NCBI GenBank assembly: GCA_903839845.1
Contig: CAIMEA010000162.1
Location: 1-38,279, forward strand
Origin: an uncultured Hyphomicrobiales bacterium
GTDB taxonomy: Bacteria > Pseudomonadota > Alphaproteobacteria > Rhizobiales > Xanthobacteraceae
DNA: 38,279 nucleotides
Direction: 5' to 3'
Below, piece after piece: positions 30,015 through 38,279 of the stretch. A program made the translations under genes and the position numbers. How positions within the stretch are numbered: the stretch's first letter is position 1; the number at the start of each line of letters is the position of its first letter. The notes below the pieces were generated by a model. It was not told where the DNA came from, ran no database searches, and saw only the letters and a program-made list of their open reading frames with translations.

Positions 30015-31985
30015 ATGGTCGCCCTGACCTTTCCCGATGGCGCGCGCCGCGACTACCCCAACGGCATTACCGGCCTCGACATCGCCAAGGGCATTTCGCC
30101 CTCCTTGGCCAAGCGCACCGTCGCCATGGCGCTCGATGGCGTCGTCGTCGATCTCGCCGACGCCATCGAGAAAGATGCCAAAATCGAATTCGTCTCGCGC
30201 GAAGACCCGCGCGCGCTGGAGCTGATCCGGCACGATACCGCCCATGTGCTCGCCGAAGCGGTGCAAGCGCTGTGGCCGGGCACGCAGGTGACCATCGGTC
30301 CGGTGATCGAGAACGGTTTCTATTACGACTTCGCGCGCAACCAGCCATTCACGCCGGAAGACCTGCCCGTCATCGAGAAAAAGATGAAGGAGATCATCGC
30401 GCGGGATAGGCCCTTCACCAAGGAAATCTGGTCGCGCGACGACGCCAAGAAAGTGTTCGCCGACAAAGGCGAGAACTACAAGGTCGAACTGATCGACGCC
30501 ATTCCGGAAGACCAGTCGCTGAAAATCTACAAGCAGGGCGACTGGTTCGATCTGTGCCGCGGTCCGCACATGACCTCGACGGGCAAGATCGGCAATGCCT
30601 TCAAGCTGATGAAAATCGCCGGCGCCTATTGGCGCGGCGACTCGAACAATCCGATGCTGTCGCGCATCTACGGCACGGCTTTCGCCAAGCAGGAAGAGCT
30701 CGAAACCTACATCAAGAACATGGAAGAGGCCGAGAAGCGCGACCACCGCAAGTTGGGGCGAGAGATGGACCTGTTCCACTTCCAGGAAGAAGGCCCCGGC
30801 ACCGTGTTCTGGCACGCCAATGGCTGGACCATCTTTCAGGAGATCGTCGCCTATATGCGCCGGCGCTTGCGCGGCAATTATCAGGAAGTCAACGCGCCGC
30901 AAATGCTCGACAAGTCGCTGTGGGAGACGTCCGGCCACTGGGGCTGGTTCCGCGAGAACATGTTCCAGGCGACTTCGGCCGGCGACGACACCGAGGACGA
31001 GCGCGTCTACGCCATCAAGCCGATGAACTGCCCCGGCCATATCCAGATATTCAAGCACGGCCTCAAGTCGTATCGCGATCTGCCGCTGCGCATGGCCGAG
31101 TTCGGCATCGTCCATCGCTACGAGCCGTCCGGCGCGATGCACGGCCTGTTGCGCGTGCGCGCCTTCACCCAGGACGACGCGCATATCTTCTGTACCGAGG
31201 ACCAGATGGCGGCCGAGTGCATGACCATCAACGACCTGATCCTGTCGACCTATGCCGATTTCGGCTTTACCGGCGATCTCACCGTCAAGCTGTCGACGCG
31301 GCCGGAAAAGCGCGTCGGTTCGGACGCGGCCTGGGATCACGCCGAAGGCATCATGCAGAACGTGCTCAAGAAGATCGAAGAGCAAGGCCAGGGCCGCATC
31401 AAGACCGCGATCAATCCCGGTGAAGGCGCGTTCTACGGGCCGAAGTTCGAATACGTGCTGCGCGACGCCATCGGCCGCGACTGGCAATGCGGCACGACGC
31501 AGGTCGACTTCAACCTGCCGGAGCGGTTCGACGCCTTCTACATCGCCGCCGATGGCTCGAAGACGCCGCCGGTGATGATCCACCGCGCCATTTGCGGCTC
31601 GATGGAACGCTTCCTCGGCGTCGTGCTCGAACATTACGCCGGTCATCTGCCGCTGTGGCTGGCGCCGAGGCAGGCCGTCGTCTGCACCATCACCTCGGAC
31701 GCCGACGACTATGCGTCGGAAGTAGCCAGCCTCGCGCGCAAGCTCGGCCTGCGCGTCGACGCCGACCTGAAGAACGAGAAGATCAATTATAAAGTGCGCG
31801 AACACTCGCTGATGAAGGTGCCGGCGCTTCTTGTCGTCGGCAAGAAGGAGGCCGAGACCCGCTCGGTGTCGATCCGCCGGCTCGGCAGCGACGGACAGAC
31901 CGTGCTGCCGCTCGACGAAGCGCTCAAGGCGTTGGCCGCCGAAGCGCTGCCGCCAGACCTCAAGCGGGCGCAAGCGGCCGGATAA
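30015..31985 (+). CDS. thrS: Threonyl-tRNA synthetase
   Basis: A 656-residue class II aminoacyl-tRNA synthetase charging tRNA-Thr. Domains in order: TGS (residues 1-60, [21 protein letters not shown]), the editing domain with [16 protein letters not shown] and later DLCRGPHM, the catalytic core with [18 protein letters not shown], the zinc/class II motif [43 protein letters not shown], and the anticodon-binding domain at the C-terminus (about residues 550-650). Length and motifs are complete, so it should be active. AAGGAGACAAGACC before ATG 30015 is a strong ribosome binding site, preceded by a hairpin that may be its translational operator. It lies in a housekeeping stretch also holding yidD and folE. 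Confidence 0.97.
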   Translation: MVALTFPDGARRDYPNGITGLDIAKGISPSLAKRTVAMALDGVVVDLADAIEKDAKIEFVSREDPRALELIRHDTAHVLAEAVQALWPGTQVTIGPVIENGFYYDFARNQPFTPEDLPVIEKKMKEIIARDRPFTKEIWSRDDAKKVFADKGENYKVELIDAIPEDQSLKIYKQGDWFDLCRGPHMTSTGKIGNAFKLMKIAGAYWRGDSNNPMLSRIYGTAFAKQEELETYIKNMEEAEKRDHRKLGREMDLFHFQEEGPGTVFWHANGWTIFQEIVAYMRRRLRGNYQEVNAPQMLDKSLWETSGHWGWFRENMFQATSAGDDTEDERVYAIKPMNCPGHIQIFKHGLKSYRDLPLRMAEFGIVHRYEPSGAMHGLLRVRAFTQDDAHIFCTEDQMAAECMTINDLILSTYADFGFTGDLTVKLSTRPEKRVGSDAAWDHAEGIMQNVLKKIEEQGQGRIKTAINPGEGAFYGPKFEYVLRDAIGRDWQCGTTQVDFNLPERFDAFYIAADGSKTPPVMIHRAICGSMERFLGVVLEHYAGHLPLWLAPRQAVVCTITSDADDYASEVASLARKLGLRVDADLKNEKINYKVREHSLMKVPALLVVGKKEAETRSVSIRRLGSDGQTVLPLDEALKALAAEALPPDLKRAQAAG

Positions 31986-32024
31986 GACAAGCGGGATCGC
32001 GGTGCGACAGCGGCGCGTCCGGGT

Positions 32025-32339
32025 CTATTTGCCCTGGCTCTTGATGTATTCGGCGATATCCGCCGCCTCGGCCCGCGACAGGTTCATGTCCGGCATTTTC
32101 GGGTGCGGCAGCAGCAGGAACAGCGCCAGCTTCGAGGTGTCGAGGTCGGGCGTCTTACCGATCGCCGAAAACGGCGGCGCCTGGCCGCCGGCGCTTTGCT
32201 GGTCGGCCGCGACGACATGACAAGTGGCGCACCAGCGCTTGGCCAAGGTCGCGCCCTGCGCCGCGTCGGCCGCGAGTGCACCTTGCGATAGACCGACGAT
32301 GGTTGTCAGTGAAAGCATCACAGTGGACATGCGAATCAT
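32025..32339 (-). CDS. Small c-type cytochrome
   Basis: A 104-residue periplasmic class I cytochrome c. The signal peptide is MIRMSTVMLSLTTIVGLSQGALA; heme attaches at CATCH (C37, C40, H41) and the sixth ligand is probably the methionine in HPKMPDMNLS. The C-terminal helix RAEAADIAEYIKSQGK is typical. It carries electrons between periplasmic oxidoreductases; the partner is unknown. I start at ATG 32339 because GAGGTTTTACCG provides a ribosome binding site; an upstream frame has no support. It lies 85 bases downstream of otsA on the same strand and may have its own promoter there. It is not linked in sequence to the molybdenum hydroxylase. Confidence 0.9.
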   Translation of the reverse strand: MIRMSTVMLSLTTIVGLSQGALAADAAQGATLAKRWCATCHVVAADQQSAGGQAPPFSAIGKTPDLDTSKLALFLLLPHPKMPDMNLSRAEAADIAEYIKSQGK

Positions 32340-32424
32340 CGGTAAAACCTCGACCTGTTGGAGAGCGCGCAACGTATCAGATAGCGTCGGCCTTGTCGCA
32401 GTGACTTATATCAAAGGCTTTGGA

Positions 32425-33828
32425 TCAATGGCCGTCCGGCAATGCTCCCGATGCTGCGCCCCGGGGCCTTTCCAGCACGCCGAGAAAGCGCTCCGCCCAT
32501 TGGCTCAGATCGTTCTGCTTTAAAATGCAATAATTGGCGGCGTGCCGTTGCACGCGTTCGTCGAGCGGCATCGCCAGAGCGCGATCGATGGCAATCGCGA
32601 CGCCTTCCGAATCGTAAGGATTGACCAGCAGGGCCGCGCTGCATTCGCGCGCCGCGCCTGCGAAGCGAGACAAAATCAGCACGCCGGGGTCGTCCGGGTT
32701 TTGCGCCGCGATATATTCCTTCGCCACCAGATTCATGCCGTCGCGCAGTGGCGTCACCAGGCCGGCGCGCGCGGCGCGGTAGAGCCCGACGAGCGCGGTG
32801 CGGCTATGCGCCTTGTTGATGTAGCGCACAGGCGTCCACGAGGCCTCGCCATAGGCGCCATTGATGCGCCCGACTTTTTCACCGACCTGGCGGCCGAGAT
32901 TGGCATATTCCTCGATATCGGTCCGGCTGCGCGGCGTGATCTGCAAATAGGTCACCTGGCCGCGCCAGCGCGGGAAATTGGTCAACAGCCGCTCGAACGC
33001 ATCCATGCGCTCGGGGATTCCCTTGCTGTAGTCGAGCCGGTCGACGCCGATGATCATGGCGCGTCCCGACAGGCTGCCCATCACCTCGCGCACAAAGGTG
33101 GAATCGACGGCGCGGCGCGCCAGCCGCTGCAACGTGTCGGTCTCGACGCCGACCGGAAATACGCCGATGCGTACATCGCCTTCGTCGAAAGCGAAGCTGT
33201 TGGCATCGAGCCGCCGCAAGCCGCGCTCGTTGGCCAGATAACGGGCGAAGTTGGCGGCGTCGGTTTCGGTCTGAAAGCCGACCAGGTTGTAATAGCCGAG
33301 CGCCGGGATCAGCTGTTCGTGATTGGGCAGCGCCGTCACGATTTCTTCCGGCGGAAACGGAACGTGGATGAAAAACCCAATTTTGTTCTTGTGACCGCGC
33401 TCGCGCAGCGCCTTGGCCAGCGGCATCAGGTGATAATCGTGTACCCAGATGACGTCGTCCGGGCGCAGGATCTTCTCCAGGTTTCTCGCGAAAAATCCGT
33501 TGACCCGGAAATAGCCGCCGAGATCGCGGCGCGTGAATTCGGCGAGATCGAGCCGGTAGTGCAGGATCGGCCATAGCACGCGGTTGGCGAAGCCGTTGTA
33601 GAATTCCTCGTAATCGTCCTTTTGCAGATCGACCGTGACATAAGACACGTTGTCTTTGACGAGAGTCTTGGCCGGCTCCGGCGCGCCGTCGGACACACGT
33701 CCGCTCCAGCCGAACCAGACGCCGCCGCGGCGCTTGAGCGCCGGACGAATAGCAACCTCCAGCCCGCCGGCGCGCGCGCTGCCATCAGGTATGCCAACCC
33801 GGTTGGAAACTACGACGAGCCGCGCCAA
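32425..33828 (-). CDS. otsA: Trehalose-6-phosphate synthase
   Basis: A 467-residue GT20 glycosyltransferase joining UDP-glucose (or another NDP-glucose) and glucose-6-phosphate to form trehalose-6-phosphate. Landmarks are LVVVSNRVG at the start, GGVWFGWSGR, WVHDYHLMPLAKAL, HVPFPPEEI, GVDRLDYSKGIPERM and LRDGMNLVAKEY. The start is TTG 33828: GGAGA lies seven bases upstream, and the protein then begins exactly with the conserved first strand. This start overlaps the end of the GH15 gene by 19 bases, so translation is coupled. An upstream in-frame ATG falls within the GH15 gene and is not used. It ends the otsB-GH15-otsA operon; trehalose would act in osmotic or desiccation protection. Confidence 0.95.
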   Translation of the reverse strand: MARLVVVSNRVGIPDGSARAGGLEVAIRPALKRRGGVWFGWSGRVSDGAPEPAKTLVKDNVSYVTVDLQKDDYEEFYNGFANRVLWPILHYRLDLAEFTRRDLGGYFRVNGFFARNLEKILRPDDVIWVHDYHLMPLAKALRERGHKNKIGFFIHVPFPPEEIVTALPNHEQLIPALGYYNLVGFQTETDAANFARYLANERGLRRLDANSFAFDEGDVRIGVFPVGVETDTLQRLARRAVDSTFVREVMGSLSGRAMIIGVDRLDYSKGIPERMDAFERLLTNFPRWRGQVTYLQITPRSRTDIEEYANLGRQVGEKVGRINGAYGEASWTPVRYINKAHSRTALVGLYRAARAGLVTPLRDGMNLVAKEYIAAQNPDDPGVLILSRFAGAARECSAALLVNPYDSEGVAIAIDRALAMPLDERVQRHAANYCILKQNDLSQWAERFLGVLERPRGAASGALPDGH

Positions 33829-35606
33829 TACCGGTCTCCCCAACTGCGTGACAACTTCATCGCGCTCATGATCAAGCCGGCCATCGAATAAGTTTGCGGG
33901 AAATTTCCCCACAGCTTTCCGGTCACCGGGTGAATGTCCTCGGACAACAGACCGTAACGATTTCGCATTTTCAGCGAATCGACGAACATATCGCGGGCTT
34001 CGTCACGCCGCCCGATTTCCCACAACGCATCGACCAGCCAAAAGCGGCAGATGAGAAATGCGGTCTCGGGCAAACCGAAATCGTCGGCGGCGACATATCG
34101 CATGACATGGTGGCCGCGCCGCAAATCACGTTCAATGGCCTCCACCGTGGAGATGAAGCGCGGGTCGTCCGCCGCAACCAGGCCAAGTTCGGCCAGCAGC
34201 AGCGAACTGGCGTCGAGATCGTCGCTGCCGAACGCGCCGGAAAACGCTTTACGTTTGGGATTCCACGCCTGCTTCAGTACCTGCTCGCCGACGCCACCGG
34301 CGATGCGGCCCCAATATTGCGCGCGATCGGCCAATCCGAGATGGCCGGCAATTGCTTCCAGCCGCTGACAGCCGGCCCAGCACATTGCCGCCGAATGCGT
34401 ATGCACCTGTTTGCGTCCGCGAAATTCCCAAATGCCGGCATCCGGCTCGAGCGCCAGCCTGGCGGCCTGCTCGCCGAGTGGCTCCAGCGAACGAAACAAC
34501 GCGGCATCGCCCGGTCGCGGCAGCCGGCGGTCGAAGAACATCGGCGTCGCCGCCATGATGATGCTGCCGTAGACATCGTGCTGCACCTGATGCACGGCGG
34601 CATTGCCGATCCGCACCGGTCCGTCGCCGCGGTAGCCGGCGAGCGCCGGCGCGGTCCGCTCCTCGAGCGCATCGGTATGGACGATGCCGTAGAGCGGCCG
34701 CACCGTATCGGCGCGGCCGGTCGAGATGCTCAGGATGTAGCCAATGAAATCTTCCATCGTCCGCGTCGCGCCGATGCGATTCAACGCGCTGACGACGAAG
34801 AACGCATCGCGCAGCCAGCAATAGCGATAATCCCAGGTGCGTCCCGATCCCGGTCCTTCCGGGATCGACGTGGTGAGCGCCGCGACGATCGCGCCGGTTT
34901 CCTCGAAATTGCACAGCTTGAGCGTGATGGCGGCGCGGATGATCTCGTCCTGCCAGTCGATGGAGAAGGCGAGCCGCCGCACCCATTCCTGCCAGTAGTC
35001 GAGAGTGCGCCGGTAAAGATCGCGGCATGTGCTCTTAAGCGCATGCTCGAACGGCTCGTCGGTGCCGAACACCATGTGCACCGGCCTGGTCAGCACGAAC
35101 GAGGCTTCGTTCTCGATCTGCGAGATCGCCGCGTCCGTGGTCAGCCGCACCGGTACCTCGTCGCGCCAGAAGCGGATATGATTGCTGCCGGTGGAGCGCT
35201 GCTCCACTGGCACGCCGTAACGGTGTGTCACGCGGAAACGGATGGTGATACGCGGCATGCCGGCAATCGGCTCGATGATGCGCACCAGCTGCGGCGGCCG
35301 GAAGGTGCGGCCATAGTTCTGGAAACGTGGCGCGAAATCGGTGACGCGCACCTTGCCGCCTTTGCTGTCCGTAAGTTCGGTCACGACGATCGCGGTATTG
35401 CGCACATAGTCCGACGTGGTTTCAACCTGATCGTCGAGCACCACGTCGGTGAAGCCTTTTTCCTCGTCGCCCGACAGCAACCGGCAAAAGACCGGGTCGC
35501 CGTCATAGCGCGGCAGGCACCACCACAAAATCCGTGCGTCCGGATTGACCAGGGCGGCGGTACGCCCATTGCCGATCACGGCGATATCGAGCCCGTAGTC
35601 CGTCAT
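33810..35606 (-). CDS. Glycoside hydrolase family 15 enzyme (glucoamylase/trehalase-like)
   Basis: A 598-residue cytoplasmic GH15 enzyme (inverting alpha-glucosidase fold with an (alpha/alpha)6 barrel). The N-terminal beta domain begins DIAVIGNGRTAALVNPDARILWWCLPR; the barrel has TSIPEGPGSGRTWDYRYCWLRDAFF, a family signature, and near the C-terminus LLSEDIHPVTGKLWGN and FPQTYSM, which hold the expected catalytic glutamate region. It would hydrolyse glucose-containing alpha-glycosides; GH15 includes mycobacterial trehalases. Sitting between otsB and otsA it may recycle trehalose or a related compound. It starts at ATG 35606, 11 bases after otsB, and its end overlaps the otsA start by 19 bases. 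There is no signal peptide. Confidence 0.9.
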   Translation of the reverse strand: MTDYGLDIAVIGNGRTAALVNPDARILWWCLPRYDGDPVFCRLLSGDEEKGFTDVVLDDQVETTSDYVRNTAIVVTELTDSKGGKVRVTDFAPRFQNYGRTFRPPQLVRIIEPIAGMPRITIRFRVTHRYGVPVEQRSTGSNHIRFWRDEVPVRLTTDAAISQIENEASFVLTRPVHMVFGTDEPFEHALKSTCRDLYRRTLDYWQEWVRRLAFSIDWQDEIIRAAITLKLCNFEETGAIVAALTTSIPEGPGSGRTWDYRYCWLRDAFFVVSALNRIGATRTMEDFIGYILSISTGRADTVRPLYGIVHTDALEERTAPALAGYRGDGPVRIGNAAVHQVQHDVYGSIIMAATPMFFDRRLPRPGDAALFRSLEPLGEQAARLALEPDAGIWEFRGRKQVHTHSAAMCWAGCQRLEAIAGHLGLADRAQYWGRIAGGVGEQVLKQAWNPKRKAFSGAFGSDDLDASSLLLAELGLVAADDPRFISTVEAIERDLRRGHHVMRYVAADDFGLPETAFLICRFWLVDALWEIGRRDEARDMFVDSLKMRNRYGLLSEDIHPVTGKLWGNFPQTYSMAGLIMSAMKLSRSWGDRYWRGSS

Positions 35607-35617
35607 GCGATTTTAAA

Positions 35618-36400
35618 TTACTCATAGCGGGCGAGCTGCCGCAGGGCCCGGCGGACCTGAGCCGGAGAGGAGAAAATGCCCGACAGCCCGCAAAAGTTCC
35701 GTCCGACCGAGAAACCTTTGCCGCCCAGCGCCGGCAACGCCGCGAAAGCCGCCTCATCGGTCACATCGTCGCCGATAAACACCGGCATAAGGCCTCGAAA
35801 CGGCGCCTGCGCCATCAGCGCGCGCACACCTTCGCCTTTATTGATGCCCTGTCGCTTGACCTCGACCATGGCCTTGCCCAGCAACACCTCGGTCGGCTCG
35901 GCGGCGAACGCGACGCGGCTGGCCTCGACATGGGCGCGCAAACGTTGCTCGTGCTGCGGCGCTTTGCGGTAATGCAATGCGACTGAATAGCCCTTGTCCT
36001 CGTATTCAATGCCGGAGCCCGGCGTCGCCGCGTCGATCAGATCACGGCGCAAATCGGCGGGCAGATCGTCGATGCGGGAGAAAGCGCCGCCGGCGAGCCG
36101 CAACTCGGCGCCATGGCCGCCGACCGACGGCAAACGCAGCGGCGAAAACAGTCGATCAAGATCGCGTATCGGACGGCCGCTGACCAACGCCAACGCACCG
36201 CCGCTGCGGTCATACAGCCGGGACAGCGCTGCTTTAAGATCATCCGGCACATCGACTTCGAAAGGCGACGGCCCGATATCGATCAACGTGCCATCGACAT
36301 CGAGCAGCAGCGCGATTGACGCCGGATCGATCGCGGCAAAAATATTCAGAGCTTTCTGATTGGCCGCTTTCTCTGCGTCAATCGCAATAGGCTGCGTCAC
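35618..36400 (-). CDS. otsB: Trehalose-6-phosphate phosphatase
   Basis: A 260-residue HAD-superfamily phosphatase that converts trehalose-6-phosphate to trehalose. The nucleophile motif is LLLDVDGTLIDIGPSP, followed by ALVSGRPIRDL, the substrate-cap strand VGGHGAELRL and motif IV VFIGDDVTDEAAF with its acidic pair; all are intact. I place the start at GTG 36400 because GGAAGG lies six bases upstream; the alternative GTG at 36424 lacks a ribosome binding site. It is the first gene of an operon with a GH15 enzyme and otsA. Confidence 0.95.
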   Translation of the reverse strand: MTQPIAIDAEKAANQKALNIFAAIDPASIALLLDVDGTLIDIGPSPFEVDVPDDLKAALSRLYDRSGGALALVSGRPIRDLDRLFSPLRLPSVGGHGAELRLAGGAFSRIDDLPADLRRDLIDAATPGSGIEYEDKGYSVALHYRKAPQHEQRLRAHVEASRVAFAAEPTEVLLGKAMVEVKRQGINKGEGVRALMAQAPFRGLMPVFIGDDVTDEAAFAALPALGGKGFSVGRNFCGLSGIFSSPAQVRRALRQLARYE

Positions 36401-36439
36401 AATCGTCCTTCCAACCGCCGGCACTTAATGAGTGCCCGG

Positions 36440-37489
36440 CTATTGCGCCATCACCTCGACGTCACCATCGACCCCGGTGACAACCTTGAACTCGCGCTCG
36501 AACACCTTGCCTTCGTTGCGGGCGATGGCGCGATACTCGCCCTCGCCCAGAACAACGCGCGGAAATGCGCCAATCGATTCCTTGATGACGTCGCCGCCGG
36601 GAGTCAGCACCGACCAAGCCGTGTTTGCTAACGCCTCGCCGCCCTTTTCGTTCACCAGTTTGAGCGTGATGACGGCGGCACGGTGATTGACGACGATGTC
36701 GGTGAGCTTGCCGGCCTGCACTCTGATGTCGGAACGCACCTGCGAATTGGCGTCGCCATAGTTCGAGACGATGTAGTAGAGCCCTTCCGGCACCATCACC
36801 ACCGCGCCGGTCATCACGTGTTCGGCGATCGGCCGGCGGTCGCCGGCCTCGAACTGGCTGCCTTTATAGACGTCGAAGGAAATCTGGCCGGCGGGTATCG
36901 TCACATCGCCGACGCGGCCTTCAATGCGCAGGCCGCCAGCCGGCAATTCGAAATCCTCGCGCACGGTCGCGCCACGCAAGGCCACCGGCTTGACCGCGGT
37001 CGCCAGCCCGAACCCGACATGCACAATGTAATTTCCCGAAGGCAGCACCAAAGTCGGCGCGGCGGCCTTTTCTTCGCGGATCAGCTTGAATGCACCGCCG
37101 GGCTCGGCCTTGGCGGCGTAGATGCGCCAGGTTAGACCGCCGGCGATTGGCGGCGCGTCCTTGCCGAAGCGCGCCGATAGCGCGAGCGCAACTTGACCCG
37201 CCGGCACCATGGGCATCGGCGACGGCATGACCACCATCGGCGCGGCTTGCTGCGGCGGCGCGGGTGGCGGCGGCAGGCCGCCGCTACCGCTCGGGCCGAA
37301 GCCGTCGCCGCGGATGGTCGAATTGGGCGACAAAAGCCCGGCCGATGGCGAGGACGAAAACAGCGAGCCGCCGGACTGTGCCCGGGCATCACCGGGGTAA
37401 ATCGCCGCGCAAGCCGCCAGCACGAGGCCGGCCGCGACGGTTTGCCGGAGCCGGCCGGAAATAGCGGCGATTGCGGATGCGCGCGTCAT
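36440..37489 (-). CDS. Exported protein of unknown function with Pro-rich linker
   Basis: A 349-residue exported protein. The N-terminus has a hydrophobic signal (RQTVAAGLVLAACAAIYPGDARAQS, cleavage about residue 38). A long low-complexity region of Ser/Gly/Pro follows (FSSSPSAGLLSPN, LPPPPAPPQQAAP, about 42-95), then about 250 residues of predicted beta-rich repeats: LTWRIYAAKAEPGGAF, LPSGNYIVHVGFGLA, PEGLYYIVSNYGDANSQVRSD, VLGEGEYRAIARNEG. The recurrent 'PxGxYxV' strands resemble carboxypeptidase-regulatory or Ig-like modules found in surface or periplasmic proteins. A cysteine at about 27 lies inside the signal and is not a clear lipobox. AGGCGAC precedes ATG 37489. The function is unknown; it lies 39 bases upstream of otsB on the same strand, so read-through is possible. 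Confidence 0.75.
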   Translation of the reverse strand: MTRASAIAAISGRLRQTVAAGLVLAACAAIYPGDARAQSGGSLFSSSPSAGLLSPNSTIRGDGFGPSGSGGLPPPPAPPQQAAPMVVMPSPMPMVPAGQVALALSARFGKDAPPIAGGLTWRIYAAKAEPGGAFKLIREEKAAAPTLVLPSGNYIVHVGFGLATAVKPVALRGATVREDFELPAGGLRIEGRVGDVTIPAGQISFDVYKGSQFEAGDRRPIAEHVMTGAVVMVPEGLYYIVSNYGDANSQVRSDIRVQAGKLTDIVVNHRAAVITLKLVNEKGGEALANTAWSVLTPGGDVIKESIGAFPRVVLGEGEYRAIARNEGKVFEREFKVVTGVDGDVEVMAQ

Positions 37490-37568
37490 GTCGCCTGCGT
37501 TTTCGGCCTAAATCGCGGCGATTTCAAGCCAAATGCGCCCCCGCAGCGATCGTCCCCGGCAACGGGAA

Positions 37569-37593
37569 AGGCCGGCCTCTTAAGGGCCGGCCT
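37569..37593 (-). terminator. Terminator of the chemotaxis receptor gene
   Basis: AGGCCGGCC (37569-37577) and GGCCGGCCT (37585-37593) pair around a 7-base loop; on the minus strand TTTCCC follows. It lies 73 bases beyond the receptor stop and before the next minus-strand gene. Confidence 0.7.
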
Positions 37594-37666
37594 CCACCGT
37601 TGGTTTGCGGCCCCGATCGGCGCAACAAGCCTTACGCGGGACGCATCTGGAAGGGCTTCTCAGCCA

Positions 37667-38279
37667 CTAGAATTCCTTCCAGTCCTCGGCTTTGACGGCG
37701 GTGGCAAGCTGCGTGCGCATCTGGGCAACCGGGCCACCGGCGGCGGCGCGCGGGGCGGCTTTCCGGACGGCTGACATCGCGACCGGCTTCGGCTTGACGG
37801 CGGTATCGCGCACCGCCCGGTTCGCGGCCGGAGCAGCGGCGGCGACGTTGTCGGCGCTACCGATCTGGAAGAAGGCGACCTGCTCGTCCATCGCCTTGGC
37901 CTGGAATTCCAGGGTCTTGGCGGTGGCGGCGTTTTCCTCGACCAGCGCCGAGTTCTGCTGGGTGACCTCGTCCATTTGCGTCAGCGCCTTGTTGATCTGC
38001 TCGATGCCGGTGGCCTGCTCGACCGAGGCATTGGCAATGTCGGAGACGACAGCGGCCACCTTGTTGATCGATTCGACGATCTCGGTGAGCGACTCGCCGG
38101 CCTTGTTGACCAGTTCGACACCGTTCTTGACCTGTCCATTCGAGTTGATGATCAGGTCCTTGATGTCTTTCGCCGCCTGCGACGAGCGCTGGGCCAGGCT
38201 GCGCACTTCCGAGGCGACCACCGCGAAGCCACGGCCGGCTTCGCCGGCGCGCGCGGCTTCCACCGCCGCGTTGAGCGCC
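37667..38279 (-). CDS. Methyl-accepting chemotaxis protein, C-terminal part (cut by window edge)
   Basis: The last 203 residues of a chemoreceptor whose N-terminus lies beyond the right edge. The frame enters as [22 protein letters not shown], the hairpin tip of the signalling domain, then [19 protein letters not shown] and [18 protein letters not shown], one of the adaptation helices with Gln/Glu sites for methylation. After an Ala/Pro-rich flexible tail the protein ends AEDWKEF; the last five residues fit the xWxxF pattern of the C-terminal tether that recruits CheR and CheB. It should signal through CheA/CheW. The ligand domain is not visible. The gene is followed by a good hairpin terminator. 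Confidence 0.93.
   Translation of the reverse strand, partial: ALNAAVEAARAGEAGRGFAVVASEVRSLAQRSSQAAKDIKDLIINSNGQVKNGVELVNKAGESLTEIVESINKVAAVVSDIANASVEQATGIEQINKALTQMDEVTQQNSALVEENAATAKTLEFQAKAMDEQVAFFQIGSADNVAAAAPAANRAVRDTAVKPKPVAMSAVRKAAPRAAAGGPVAQMRTQLATAVKAEDWKEF

Noticed and set aside
29970-31973. Long minus-strand frame opposite thrS
   Set aside because: Antisense shadow; low-complexity composition and no recognisable domain.
33894-35627. Long plus-strand frame opposite the GH15 gene
   Set aside because: Antisense shadow of a strongly supported gene.

Overview
The window is GC-rich chromosomal DNA from an alphaproteobacterium, most likely a Rhizobiales (Hyphomicrobiales) member close to Bradyrhizobiaceae/Xanthobacteraceae. 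The evidence is the gene content (Bug/TctC solute receptor, DUF992, DUF2336, alphaproteobacterial receiver/Hpt pair, hisI-folE-scaffold-yidD-thrS neighbourhood), several intergenic palindromes of the kind common in that order, and CtrA-like TTAA-N7-TTAA sites. The genus is inference. I see no phage, CRISPR array, plasmid genes or obvious defence island; the only mobile element is the start of an IS1380-type transposase cut by the left edge.

Layout. 1-77: IS1380-type transposase start. 323-3132: small hypothetical, MHS-family transporter with a large extracytoplasmic insert, tRNA-Thr(TGT), cold-shock protein. 3214-5923: lipoprotein, orphan tricarboxylate-type (Bug) receptor, exported metallo-beta-lactamase-fold hydrolase. 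5991-9785: DUF992 protein, TonB-dependent receptor (probable BtuB) behind a cobalamin riboswitch, Lys/Ala/His-repeat exported protein. 10183-14399: TPR protein, then NAD kinase closely followed by a two-subunit molybdenum hydroxylase. 14415-17752 (minus): universal stress protein, DHA2 exporter and alpha/beta hydrolase, probably one operon. 18035-21809: response regulator and Hpt protein, DUF2336 protein, signal-peptide-less lytic transglycosylase; three CtrA-like boxes lie at similar distances upstream of these units. 21954-23317: MaoC hydratase plus CitE-like lyase. 23426-25255: hisI and folE (minus), divergent Fe-S scaffold-like gene. 25288-27203: two exported proteins. 27568-31985: yidD-dedA, an EamA permease and thrS. 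32025-36400 (minus): cytochrome c and an otsB-GH15-otsA trehalose operon. 36440-38279 (minus): exported hypothetical and the C-terminus of a chemotaxis receptor.

Most genes have recognisable families. The most interesting material is regulatory: the B12 riboswitch with an unusually long, structured spacer and a palindrome at its promoter; a hairpin with a CGU loop directly before the thrS Shine-Dalgarno, resembling the threonyl-tRNA-synthetase autoregulation known in E. coli; the shared CtrA-like sites of the receiver/Hpt/DUF2336/transglycosylase group; and a terminator-like hairpin in the nadK leader. I did not find a clearly new multi-gene system. The best candidates for unexplained gene partnerships are nadK with the molybdenum hydroxylase and the GH15 enzyme placed between otsB and otsA.
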